Shown here one piece after another: positions 25,809 through 39,168 of a DNA stretch of 64,000 bases. Location: the NCBI GenBank assembly GCA_034766995.1, contig CM068319.1, positions 24,362,459 through 24,426,458 of the forward strand. The letters are read 5' to 3'. The position numbers were made by a program, and so were the translations under genes. Within the stretch, counting starts at the first letter, position 1; each line of letters opens with the position of its first letter. Source of the DNA: Acanthacorydalis orientalis. Its lineage: Eukaryota > Arthropoda > Insecta > Megaloptera > Corydalidae. Below the pieces are notes generated by a model. That model saw only the letters and a program-made list of their open reading frames with translations, made no database searches and was not told the DNA's origin.

Positions 25809-27660
25809 TGTGTGTGTGTGTTTCACATGTGTACACGCTTGTGCTGTAAAAATATTTTATTTTGTAAAATTAAATTAAAGAAATAATCATATCTCTTAAA
25901 TCATCTTCACAAAAAGAGGCCATAATAAATACTTGTACTTAATTTTAATAATACTCGTGCGATTTCCATATTAATTTAGAATAATATTGCTTAATAATTA
26001 AAACGAACAAAAATCATTGTTTAGTTACAAAGTTAATGACAGTCAAACATGTCAAAGTGAAACAAATGTATTAACAAAAAATCTCAAAAATTAATATATT
26101 TCAATCATTGATTTTTTAGTTATATCTAATGTATCTGAAATAATTAATAAATATGGTTTTTTGCATGAGTTCTTCATGAAAAAAATTTTTTTAAAAAAAA
26201 ATATTTATTAGATGTACCTTAAACCATGTAAAATTTTGTGAAAATAAAAAAATATTTTCCATACTTTATAGGCAATAATATTAACAGAGTCAAGGGTGTA
26301 TTGTAGGGTCTAAGGTAGATACATAGAACCATCTCCTGGAAATAGTTAAAAATAATTTTTAATGTGTTCCTATAGCTTGTATGAAAATAGGTTTCCTGTA
26401 GGTTTGGATATGACCTAAACAAAAAATTTATAATTTCTCTTAGTCGAATGGTAAATAAATTTTTTTTCCAAAGATATTTAGATTATAAATTAAATATAGC
26501 AGCAATAGAGAGCGCCACTAAAACGAATTGAAATTCATAACATATATATTTATATATATACACGAAACTGATTTATTTGATTTGTGTAATTTTTATGATG
26601 GAATTTTATTTTTCATATATAGAAAGATTATAAAGGTTGTTTGCATATATGCAGTAATATTCAATTGCTACAAACTTATTTTTTGTTTATAATTATAACT
26701 GAATAAATTTTCTCAATTAGAATGCGAAAGATAAACAGACGCTAATGAATTAAATAGAGATAAGTCTTGTTTGCAATACATAGAATTCATAAAAATACTC
26801 ATACGTAAATTTAGATAATATTCATGCGATTTCCATATTATTTTAGAAAAGAAATCAAGGTAACATGCAAACATATTATCTATATATATATATATATATA
26901 TATATGAGTGTGTGTGTGTGTTTCACATGTGTACACGCTTGTGCTGTAAAAATATTTTATTTTGTAAAATTAAATTAAAGAAATAATCATATCTCTTAAA
27001 TCATCCTCACAAAAAGAGGCCATAATAAATACTTGTACTTAATTTTAATAATACTCGTGCGATTTCCATATTAATTTAGAATAATATTGCTTAATAATTA
27101 AAACGAACAAAAATCATTGTTTAGTTACAAAGTTAATGACAGTCAAACATGTCAAAGTGAAACAAATGTATTAACAAAAAATCTCATAAATTAATATATT
27201 TCAATCATTGATTTTTTAGTTATATCTAATGTATCTGAAATAATTAATAAATATAGTTTTTTGAATGAGTTCTTCATGAAAAAACTTTTTTTTAAAAAAA
27301 ATATTTATTAGATGTACCTTAAACCATGTAAAATTTTGTGAAAATAAAAAAATATTTTCCATACTTTATAGGCAATAATATTAACAGAGTCAAGGGTGTA
27401 TTGTAGGGTCTAAGGTAGATACATAGAACCATCTCCTGGAAATAGTTAAAAATAATTTTTAATGTGTTCCTATAGCTTGTATGAAAATAGGTTTCCTGTA
27501 GGTTTGGATATGACCTAAACAAAAAATTTATAATTTCTCTTAGTCGAATGGTAAATAAATTTTTTTTCCAAAGATATTTAGTTTATAAATTAAATATAGC
27601 AGCAGTAGAGAGCGCCACTAAAACGAATTGAAATTCATAACATATATATTTATATATATA

Positions 27661-27978
27661 CACGAAACTGATTCATTTGATTTGTGTAATTTTTATGATG
27701 GAATTTTATTTTTCATATATAGAAAGATTATAAAGGTTGTTTGCGTATATGCAGTAATATTCAATTGCTACAAACTTATTTTTTGTTTATAATTATAACT
27801 GAATAAATTTTCTCAATTAGAATGCGAACGATAAACAGAATATAATAAGTTAAAGAAAGATAAATCTTGTTTGCAATACATAGAATTCATAAAAATACTC
27901 ATACGTAAATTTAGATAATATTCATGCGATTTCCATATTATTTTAGAAAAGAAATCAAGGTAACATGCAAACATATTA

Positions 27979-28034
<56 letters not shown>

Positions 28035-28786
28035 TGTGTGTGTGTGTTTCACATGTGTACACGCTTGTGCTGTAAAAATATTTTATTTTGTAAAATTAAA
28101 TTAAAGAAATAATCATATCTCTTAAATCATCTTCACAAAAAGAGGCCATAATAAATACTTGTACTTAATTTTAATAATACTCGTGCGATTTCCATATTAA
28201 TTTAGAATAATATTGCTTAATAATTAAAACGAACAAAAATCATTGTTTAGTTACAAAGTTAATGACAGTCAAACATGTCAAAGTGAAACAAATGTATTAA
28301 CAAAAAATCTCAAAAATTAATATATTTCAATCATTGATTTTTTAGTTATATCTAATGTATCTGAAATAATTAATAAATATGGTTTTTTGCATGAGTTCTT
28401 CATGAAAAAAATTTTTTTAAAAAAAAATATTTATTAGATGTACCTTAAACCATGTAAAATTTTGTGAAAATAAAAAAATATTTTCCATACTTTATAGGCA
28501 ATAATATTAACAGAGTCAAGGGTGTATTGTAGGGTCTAAGGTAGATACATAGAACCATCTCCTGGAAATAGTTAAAAATAATTTTTAATGTGTTCCTATA
28601 GCTTGTATGAAAATAGGTTTCCTGTAGGTTTGGATATGACCTAAACAAAAAATTTATAATTTCTCTTAGTCGAATGGTAAATAAATTTTTTTTCCAAAGA
28701 TATTTAGATTATAAATTAAATATAGCAGCAATAGAGAGCGCCACTAAAACGAATTGAAATTCATAACATATATATTTATATATATA
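27661..28786. repeat. Family B unit 6, variant subtype
   Basis: Carries ACGATAAACAGAATATAATAAG in place of AAGATAAACAGACGCTAATG, plus GATTCATTTG and GCGTATATGC. The same linked changes occur only in units 11 (33245) and 13 (35519). In each case the preceding unit (26561, 32139, 34379) carries CATCCTCAC and CTCATAAATT. The pair therefore moved as a block. Confidence 0.85.
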
Positions 28787-29104
28787 CACGAAACTGATTT
28801 ATTTGATTTGTGTAATTTTTATGATGGAATTTTATTTTTCATATATAGAAAGATTATAAAGGTTGTTTGCATATATGCAGTAATATTCAATTGCTACAAA
28901 CTTATTTTTTGTTTATAATTATAACTGAATAAATTTTCTCAATTAGAATGCGAAAGATAAACAGACGCTAATGAATTAAATAGAGATAAGTCTTGTTTGC
29001 AATACATAGAATTCATAAAAATACTCATACGTAAATTTAGATAATATTCATGCGATTTCCATATTATTTTAGAAAAGAAATCAAGGTAACATGCAAACAT
29101 ATTA

Positions 29105-29152
<48 letters not shown>

Positions 29153-30222
29153 TGTGTGTGTGTGTTTCACATGTGTACACGCTTGTGCTGTAAAAATATT
29201 TTATTTTGTAAAATTAAATTAAAGAAATAATCATATCTCTTAAATCATCTTCACAAAAAGAGGCCATAATAAATACTTGTACTTAATTTTAATAATACTC
29301 GTGCGATTTCCATATTAATTTAGAATAATATTGCTTAATAATTAAAACGAACAAAAATCATTGTTTAGTTACAAAGTTAATGACAGTCAAACATGTCAAA
29401 GTGAAACAAATGTATTAACAAAAAATCTCAAAAATTAATATATTTCAATCATTGATTTTTTAGTTATATCTAATGTATCTGAAATAATTAATAAATATAG
29501 TTTTTTGAATGAGTTCTTCATGAAAAAACTTTTTTTTAAAAAAAATATTTATTAGATGTACCTTAAACCATGTAAAATTTTGTGAAAATAAAAAAATATT
29601 TTCCATACTTTATAGGCAATAATATTAACAGAGTCAAGGGTGTATTGTAGGGTCTAAGGTAGATACATAGAACCATCTCCTGGAAATAGTTAAAAATAAT
29701 TTTTAATGTGTTCCTATAGCTTGTATGAAAATAGGTTTCCTGTAGGTTTGGATATGACCTAAACAAAAAATTTATAATTTCTCTTAGTCGAATGGTAAAT
29801 AAATTTTTTTTCCAAAGATATTTAGATTATAAATTAAATATAGCAGCAGTAGAGAGCGCCACTAAAACGAATTGAAATTCATAACATATATATTTATATA
29901 TATACACGAAACTGATTTATTTGATTTGTGTAATTTTTATGATGGAATTTTATTTTTCATATATAGAAAGATTATAAAGGTTGTTTGCATATATGCAGTA
30001 ATATTCAATTGCTACAAACTTATTTTTTGTTTATAATTATAACTGAATAAATTTTCTCAATTAGAATGCGAAAGATAAACAGACGCTAATGAATTAAATA
30101 GAGATAAGTCTTGTTTGCAATACATAGAATTCATAAAAATACTCATACGTAAATTTAGATAATATTCATGCGATTTCCATATTATTTTAGAAAAGAAATC
30201 AAGGTAACATGCAAACATATTA

Positions 30223-30260
<38 letters not shown>

Positions 30261-31330
30261 TGTGTGTGTGTGTTTCACATGTGTACACGCTTGTGCTGTA
30301 AAAATATTTTATTTTGTAAAATTAAATTAAAGAAATAATCATATCTCTTAAATCATCTTCACAAAAAGAGGCCATAATAAATACTTGTACTTAATTTTAA
30401 TAATACTCGTGCGATTTCCATATTAATTTAGAATAATATTGCTTAATAATTAAAACGAACAAAAATCATTGTTTAGTTACAAAGTTAATGACAGTCAAAC
30501 ATGTCAAAGTGAAACAAATGTATTAACAAAAAATCTCAAAAATTAATATATTTCAATCATTGATTTTTTAGTTATATCTAATGTATCTGAAATAATTAAT
30601 AAATATGGTTTTTTGCATGAGTTCTTCATGAAAAAAATTTTTTTAAAAAAAAATATTTATTAGATGTACCTTAAACCATGTAAAATTTTGTGAAAATAAA
30701 AAAATATTTTCCATACTTTATAGGCAATAATATTAACAGAGTCAAGGGTGTATTGTAGGGTCTAAGGTAGATACATAGAACCATCTCCTGGAAATAGTTA
30801 AAAATAATTTTTAATGTGTTCCTATAGCTTGTATGAAAATAGGTTTCCTGTAGGTTTGGATATGACCTAAACAAAAAATTTATAATTTCTCTTAGTCGAA
30901 TGGTAAATAAATTTTTTTTCCAAAGATATTTAGATTATAAATTAAATATAGCAGCAATAGAGAGCGCCACTAAAACGAATTGAAATTCATAACATATATA
31001 TTTATATATATACACGAAACTGATTTATTTGATTTGTGTAATTTTTATGATGGAATTTTATTTTTCATATATAGAAAGATTATAAAGGTTGTTTGCATAT
31101 ATGCAGTAATATTCAATTGCTACAAACTTATTTTTTGTTTATAATTATAACTGAATAAATTTTCTCAATTAGAATGCGAAAGATAAACAGACGCTAATGA
31201 ATTAAATAGAGATAAGTCTTGTTTGCAATACATAGAATTCATAAAAATACTCATACGTAAATTTAGATAATATTCATGCGATTTCCATATTATTTTAGAA
31301 AAGAAATCAAGGTAACATGCAAACATATTA

Positions 31331-31386
<56 letters not shown>

Positions 31387-32456
31387 TGTGTGTGTGTGTT
31401 TCACATGTGTACACGCTTGTGCTGTAAAAATATTTTATTTTGTAAAATTAAATTAAAGAAATAATCATATCTCTTAAATCATCTTCACAAAAAGAGGCCA
31501 TAATAAATACTTGTACTTAATTTTAATAATACTCGTGCGATTTCCATATTAATTTAGAATAATATTGCTTAATAATTAAAACGAACAAAAATCATTGTTT
31601 AGTTACAAAGTTAATGACAGTCAAACATGTCAAAGTGAAACAAATGTATTAACAAAAAATCTCAAAAATTAATATATTTCAATCATTGATTTTTTAGTTA
31701 TATCTAATGTATCTGAAATAATTAATAAATATGGTTTTTTGCATGAGTTCTTCATGAAAAAAATTTTTTTAAAAAAAAATATTTATTAGATGTACCTTAA
31801 ACCATGTAAAATTTTGTGAAAATAAAAAAATATTTTCCATACTTTATAGGCAATAATATTAACAGAGTCAAGGGTGTATTGTAGGGTCTAAGGTAGATAC
31901 ATAGAACCATCTCCTGGAAATAGTTAAAAATAATTTTTAATGTGTTCCTATAGCTTGTATGAAAATAGGTTTCCTGTAGGTTTGGATATGACCTAAACAA
32001 AAAATTTATAATTTCTCTTAGTCGAATGGTAAATAAATTTTTTTTCCAAAGATATTTAGATTATAAATTAAATATAGCAGCAATAGAGAGCGCCACTAAA
32101 ACGAATTGAAATTCATAACATATATATTTATATATATACACGAAACTGATTTATTTGATTTGTGTAATTTTTATGATGGAATTTTATTTTTCATATATAG
32201 AAAGATTATAAAGGTTGTTTGCATATATGCAGTAATATTCAATTGCTACAAACTTATTTTTTGTTTATAATTATAACTGAATAAATTTTCTCAATTAGAA
32301 TGCGAAAGATAAACAGACGCTAATGAATTAAATAGAGATAAGTCTTGTTTGCAATACATAGAATTCATAAAAATACTCATACGTAAATTTAGATAATATT
32401 CATGCGATTTCCATATTATTTTAGAAAAGAAATCAAGGTAACATGCAAACATATTA

Positions 32457-32492
<36 letters not shown>

Positions 32493-33562
32493 TGTGTGTG
32501 TGTGTTTCACATGTGTACACGCTTGTGCTGTAAAAATATTTTATTTTGTAAAATTAAATTAAAGAAATAATCATATCTCTTAAATCATCCTCACAAAAAG
32601 AGGCCATAATAAATACTTGTACTTAATTTTAATAATACTCGTGCGATTTCCATATTAATTTAGAATAATATTGCTTAATAATTAAAACGAACAAAAATCA
32701 TTGTTTAGTTACAAAGTTAATGACAGTCAAACATGTCAAAGTGAAACAAATGTATTAACAAAAAATCTCATAAATTAATATATTTCAATCATTGATTTTT
32801 TAGTTATATCTAATGTATCTGAAATAATTAATAAATATAGTTTTTTGCATGAGTTCTTCATGAAAAAACTTTTTTTAAAAAAAAATATTTATTAGATGTA
32901 CCTTAAACCATGTAAAATTTTGTGAAAATAAAAAAATATTTTCCATACTTTATAGGCAATAATATTAACAGAGTCAAGGGTGTATTGTAGGGTCTAAGGT
33001 AGATACATAGAACCATCTCCTGGAAATAGTTAAAAATAATTTTTAATGTGTTCCTATAGCTTGTATGAAAATAGGTTTCCTGTAGGTTTGGATATGACCT
33101 AAACAAAAAATTTATAATTTCTCTTAGTCGAATGGTAAATAAATTTTTTTTCCAAAGATATTTAGTTTATAAATTAAATATAGCAGCAGTAGAGAGCGCC
33201 ACTAAAACGAATTGAAATTCATAACATATATATTTATATATATACACGAAACTGATTCATTTGATTTGTGTAATTTTTATGATGGAATTTTATTTTTCAT
33301 ATATAGAAAGATTATAAAGGTTGTTTGCGTATATGCAGTAATATTCAATTGCTACAAACTTATTTTTTGTTTATAATTATAACTGAATAAATTTTCTCAA
33401 TTAGAATGCGAACGATAAACAGAATATAATAAGTTAAAGAAAGATAAATCTTGTTTGCAATACATAGAATTCATAAAAATACTCATACGTAAATTTAGAT
33501 AATATTCATGCGATTTCCATATTATTTTAGAAAAGAAATCAAGGTAACATGCAAACATATTA

Positions 33563-33626
<64 letters not shown>

Positions 33627-34696
33627 TGTGTGTGTGTGTTTCACATGTGTACACGCTTGTGCTGTAAAAATATTTTATTTTGTAAAATTAAATTAAAGAA
33701 ATAATCATATCTCTTAAATCATCTTCACAAAAAGAGGCCATAATAAATACTTGTACTTAATTTTAATAATACTCGTGCGATTTCCATATTAATTTAGAAT
33801 AATATTGCTTAATAATTAAAACGAACAAAAATCATTGTTTAGTTACAAAGTTAATGACAGTCAAACATGTCAAAGTGAAACAAATGTATTAACAAAAAAT
33901 CTCAAAAATTAATATATTTCAATCATTGATTTTTTAGTTATACCTAATGTATCTGAAATAATTAATAAATATGGTTTTTTGCATGAGTTCTTCATGAAAA
34001 AAATTTTTTTAAAAAAAAATATTTATTAGATGTACCTTAAACCATGTAAAATTTTGTGAAAATAAAAAAATATTTTCCATACTTTATAGGCAATAATATT
34101 AACAGAGTCAAGGGTGTATTGTAGGGTCTAAGGTAGATACATAGAACCATCTCCTGGAAATAGTTAAAAATAATTTTTAATGTGTTCCTATAGCTTGTAT
34201 GAAAATAGGTTTCCTGTAGGTTTGGATATGACCTAAACAAAAAATTTATAATTTCTCTTAGTCGAATGGTAAATAAATTTTTTTTCCAAAGATATTTAGA
34301 TTATAAATTAAATATAGCAGCAATAGAGAGCGCCACTAAAACGAATTGAAATTCATAACATATATATTTATATATATACACGAAACTGATTTATTTGATT
34401 TGTGTAATTTTTATGATGGAATTTTATTTTTCATATATAGAAAGATTATAAAGGTTGTTTGCATATATGCAGTAATATTCAATTGCTACAAACTTATTTT
34501 TTGTTTATAATTATAACTGAATAAATTTTCTCAATTAGAATGCGAAAGATAAACAGACGCTAATGAATTAAATAGAGATAAGTCTTGTTTGCAATACATA
34601 GAATTCATAAAAATACTCATACGTAAATTTAGATAATATTCATGCGATTTCCATATTATTTTAGAAAAGAAATCAAGGTAACATGCAAACATATTA

Positions 34697-34764
<68 letters not shown>

Positions 34765-35830
34765 TGTGTGTGTGTGTGTTTCACATGTGTACACGCTTGT
34801 GCTGTAAAAATATTTTATTTTGTAAAATTAAATTAAAGAAATAATCATATCTCTTAAATCATCCTCACAAAAAGAGGCCATAATAAATACTTGTACTTAA
34901 TTTTAATAATACTCGTGCGATTTCCATATTAATTTAGAATAATATTGCTTAATAATTAAAACGAACAAAAATCATTGTTTAGTTACAAAGTTAATGACAG
35001 TCAAACATGTCAAAGTGAAACAAATGTATTAACAAAAAATCTCATAAATTAATATATTTCAATCATTGATTTTTTAGTTATATCTAATGTATCTGAAATA
35101 ATTAATAAATATAGTTTTTTGAATGAGTTCTTCATGAAAAAACTTTTTTTTAAAAAAAATATTTATTAGATGTACCTTAAACCATGTAAAATTTTGTGAA
35201 AATAAAAAAATATTTTCCATACTTTATAGGCAATAATATTAACAGAGTCAAGGGTGTATTGTAGGGTCTAAGGTAGATACATAGAACCATCTCCTGGAAA
35301 TAGTTAAAAATAATTTTTAATGTGTTCCTATAGCTTGTATGAAAATAGGTTTCCTGTAGGTTTGGATATGACCTAAACAAAAAATTTATAATTTCTCTTA
35401 GTCGAATGGTAAATAAATTTTTTTTCCAAAGATATTTAGTTTATAAATTAAATATAGCAGCAGTAGAGAGCGCCACTAAAACGAATTGAAATTCATAACA
35501 TATATATTTATATATATACACGAAACTGATTCATTTGATTTGTGTAATTTTTATGATGGAATTTTATTTTTCATATATAGAAAGATTATAAAGGTTGTTT
35601 GCGTATATGCAGTAATATTCAATTGCTACAAACTTATTTTTTGTTTATAATTATAACTGAATAAATTTTCTCAATTAGAATGCGAACGATAAACAGAATA
35701 TAATAAGTTAAAGAAAGATAAATCTTGTTTGCAATACATAGAATTCATAAAAATACTCAGACGTAAATTTAGATAATATTCATGCGATTTCCATATTATT
35801 TTAGAAAAGAAATCAAGGTAACATGCAAAC

Positions 35831-35878
<48 letters not shown>

Positions 35879-36638
35879 TATGAGTGTGTGTGTGTGTGTT
35901 TCACATGTGTACACGCTTGTGCTGTAAAAATATTTTATTTTGTAAAATTAAATTAAAGAAATAATCATATCTCTTAAATCATCTTCACAAAAAGAGGCCA
36001 TAATAAATACTTGTACTTAATTTTAATAATACTCGTGCGATTTCCATATTAATTTAGAATAATATTGCTTAATAATTAAAACGAACAAAAATCATTGTTT
36101 AGTTACAAAGTTAATGACAGTCAAACATGTCAAAGTGAAACAAATGTATTAACAAAAAATCTCAAAAATTAATATATTTCAATCATTGATTTTTTAGTTA
36201 TATCTAATGTATCTGAAATAATTAATAAATATAGTTTTTTGAATGAGTTCTTCATGAAAAAACTTTTTTTTAAAAAAAATATTTATTAGATGTACCTTAA
36301 ACCATGTAAAATTTTGTGAAAATAAAAAAATATTTTCCATACTTTATAGGTAATAATATTAACAGAGTCAAGGGTGTATTGTAGGGTCTAAGGTAGATAC
36401 ATAGAACCATCTCCTGGAAATAGTTAAAAATAATTTTTAATGTGTTCCTATAGCTTGTATGAAAATAGGTTTCCTGTAGGTTTGGATATGACCTAAACAA
36501 AAAATTTATAATTTCTCTTAGTCGAATGGTAAATAAATTTTTTTTCCAAAGATATTTAGTTTATAAATTAAATATAGCAACAGTAGAGAGCGCCACTGAA
36601 ACGAATTGAAATTCATAACATATATATTTATATATATA

Positions 36639-36950
36639 CACGAAACTGATTTATTTGATTTGTGTAATTTTTATGATGGAATTTTATTTTTCATATATAG
36701 AAAGATTATAAAGGTTGTTTGCATATATGCAGTAATATTCAATTGCTACAAACTTATTTTTTGTTTATAATTATAACTGAATAAATTTTCTCAATTAGAA
36801 TGCGAAAGATAAACAGACGCTAATGAATTAAATAGAGATAAGTCTTGTTTGCAATACATAGAATTCATAAAAATACTCATACGTAAATTTAGATAATATT
36901 CATTCGATTTCCATATTATTTTAGAAAAGAAATCAAGGTAACATGCAAAC

Positions 36951-36990
<40 letters not shown>

Positions 36991-37286
36991 TGTGTGTGTG
37001 TGTGTGTTTCACATGTGTACACGCTTGTGCTGTAAAAATATTTTATTTTGTAAAATTAAATTAAAGAAATAATCATATCTCTTAAATCATCTTCACAAAA
37101 AAGGCCATAATAAATACTTGTACTTAATTTTAATAATACTCGTGCGATTTCCATATTAATTTAGAATAATATGGCTTAATAATTAAAACGAACAAAAATC
37201 ATTGTTTAGTTACAAAGTTAATGACAGTCAAACATGTCAAAGTGAAACAAATGTATTAACAAAAAATCTCAAAAATTGAAATTCAA

Positions 37287-37290
<4 letters not shown>
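36639..37290. repeat. Family B terminal truncated unit
   Basis: Follows the normal unit through the (TA)n(TG)n tract to AAAAATCTCAAAAATTG. It then jumps directly to GAAATTCAAAACATATAT, the end of the unit, so the ~330-bp core is deleted. A (TA)n tract follows. Confidence 0.8.

Positions 37291-37374
<84 letters not shown>
37291..37374. repeat. (TA)n tract at the right end of the family B array
   Basis: About 85 bp of TA with one GTATAT interruption, directly at the array boundary. Confidence 0.95.
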
Positions 37375-37376
<2 letters not shown>

Positions 37377-38405
37377 AGATTTTATTGCCTATTGTAATAA
37401 AATAGACTGTTTTTAGAATTCCTTACAATTTAATCGTTTTATGGTACATTATACATATGTTGAAAATAAAATATAAACATATAAAATTTAGAAATCATAC
37501 AAATTCGCATGTTTAAATACGATTATATTTTGGCTTAAAAACTGTATTTCAGTAAGTAAAAAGATGTTTAGTAGAAATGTTAATAAAATACAAATAAAAA
37601 CAAAAAAATGAGCATTATATATATGTATGCGTGCGTGTGGCATCTTATGTTGATTGCAATTATTTTTAAATATAAATTAATCAAAATTTGCATATCAATT
37701 TTTCTAATTTGTTGTTATTTTCTTTCAAAAAACGCACTAAATTATTTTAAAACATTAAAAAACATATGAAAATGCTACTCGGTATTTAATTCCTATCCGA
37801 GCCGACTGGCGTTGACGATGCGATTTGTGACGTTTACGATTGTCGATTGTCAAGAATGTCCATTATAATCTGCAAAAAAAAACAGTCAAATCCTCTCTGT
37901 TTAAATCAATATTACCATGGCTAAATTAATAGTAAAAAATTGAAAATGTTCTTAAAATGTGGACGAAATTTCGAATTAAATTGTGGAACACAAGTCAGTG
38001 GCACTTTTTTAAAAAAATGTGAATATTTTATATCTTTTGAGGTACAGCGGTTTCATTTTATATTGTTAATCTTATGTATAAATATTTATTTATAATAATT
38101 TTCTGTCGAATGATTCTAATTTGATATTATTTATTTTCAGAAAACAAATAAAAAATTACATTACTAAAAAGCAATGAATATGATTCTGCCGAAGTATTCT
38201 TGCTTGTCATACAAGACGACTAAAAGGAGAACGGTGCCGAATTACCGAGGGAACGATGTATGCTTCTGCTGAAATTGTGAGTAATCCGTAATTTCTTCAA
38301 AATACATTAATTTCTGTTTTCTATTGATTGAATGTTTTTCTTAACAATGTATTGGTTTTTGATCTCGTAAATTAATATAGCAATAAAATAATAATGTCCT
38401 CCTTT
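37375..38405. other. Mostly unique DNA with a possible short transcript
   Basis: No repeat of this segment is seen elsewhere in the window. A locally CpG-rich patch at about 37,797-37,860 stands out from the AT-rich surroundings. A donor-like GAGGTACAG near 38,040 and the acceptor at 38,140 would define an intron of about 100 bp. No long reading frame crosses this junction, so any transcript would be non-coding or code for a very short peptide. Confidence 0.3.
38141..38276 (+). other. Candidate exon, 136 nt, coding potential weak
   Basis: Preceded by a pyrimidine-rich 3' splice site (TTATTTTCAG, 38131-38140) and followed by a GTGAGTAAT donor (38277). Base composition is more balanced than the flanks. 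From an ATG at about 38,173 a 32-codon frame runs to a stop inside the exon (it includes ILPKYSCLSYKTTKRRTVPN), and another frame is open for about 23 codons to a stop. It could be a terminal coding exon, a non-coding exon or a transposon fragment. I do not recognise it. Confidence 0.2.
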
Positions 38406-38419
38406 ATATATTTTATTAT

Positions 38420-38690
38420 TTACTATACATAGAGTATTTTCGGAAATCTAAGATAGATGCGTACGGCCATCTCTAGGAAAAACTGTAATATATTTTTTTC
38501 TGCCTTTGAAACGTCGGTATGAAATTAGTTTTCGTATAGGTTGGGATATAAATTTCAAAAAAAAATCAGTACTTTCCCTTAGTCAAATGGTAAATAAATT
38601 TTTTTTCTTTAAGTATTTAGTTTAGAAATTAGATGAGTAGCAACAGATGACGTAACTAGCTCGATTTTGAATTTAAAATGTATAAATGAA
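38420..38690. repeat. Diverged family B core outside the array
   Basis: GCGTACGGCCATCTCTAGGAAA, TATAGGTTGGGATAT, CCCTTAGTCAAATGGTAAATAAATTTT and AGTAGCAACAGATGACG align in order with the family B core (ACATAGAACCATCTCCTGG, TGTAGGTTTGGATAT, TCTTAGTCGAATGGTAAATAAATTTT and AGCAGCAGTAGAGAGCGCC). The rest of the B unit is absent, so the core behaves as a unit of its own. The 67-codon frame of the array copies is interrupted here. Confidence 0.75.
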
Positions 38691-38909
38691 AACGCAGGAC
38701 AGATTTAATATACACATATTTAATATATAAGGAATACTACTTTGTTAGCATTTAGCTTGTAAAAAAAATGTATATATATACAAACATGTATATTAATATT
38801 ATTTATTATTTTTGACGAACCACAATTTTTTGTTTGAAATTATTTCAAACTGAACCATCGAATACCTCTTGTTTCATTTATAAACATTTTAAAAAAGACA
38901 ATAAGAATA

Positions 38910-38959
<50 letters not shown>

Positions 38960-38967
<8 letters not shown>

Positions 38968-39110
38968 GTTGTTACAACCAAAGCATATTTCATTAATGTC
39001 AAACTTAAAAATATAAAGCATTCAATATTATGAGTTCCCTAAAACATTACATGTATAAATAGAAATGGAAGAAGCTATAATGTCGTTCTAAATAATAAAT
39101 ACTTCTAGAC
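38960..39110 (+). repeat. Family C element, copy in block D1
   Basis: AATATTATGAGTTCCC, AAACATTACATGTATAAATAG and GAAGCTATAATG follow a (TA)n tract, matching 15,895-16,045 and 43,720-43,870. Confidence 0.6.
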
Positions 39111-39126
39111 AATAAAATATAATTAG

Positions 39127-39168
<42 letters not shown>

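Larger units (their letters stand above)
22101..37290. repeat. Family B tandem array: 13 complete ~1.1-kb units and a partial
   Basis: Using the CACGAAA landmark, units begin at 22101, 23208, 24324, 25449, 26561, 27661, 28787, 29905, 31013, 32139, 33245, 34379, 35519 and 36639. Lengths are 1100-1140 bp, with the variation mainly in an internal (TA)n(TG)n tract. Order inside a unit: about 180 bp of AT-rich DNA, an AATGCGAAAGATAAACAGACG block, the (TA)n(TG)n tract, TTTCACATGTGTACACGCTT, about 350 bp of AT-rich DNA, then a ~330-bp core ending in AGAGCGCCACT. The core contains a 67-codon minus-strand open frame identical in all copies, which I do not believe is coding. I do not recognise the family. 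No terminal inverted repeats or target-site duplications are evident. Confidence 0.95.

Noticed and set aside
22866..36500. Identical 67-codon minus-strand frame in all thirteen family B units
   Set aside because: Identity reflects recent array amplification. The frame is destroyed by indels in the diverged cores at 38,420 and 43,185.
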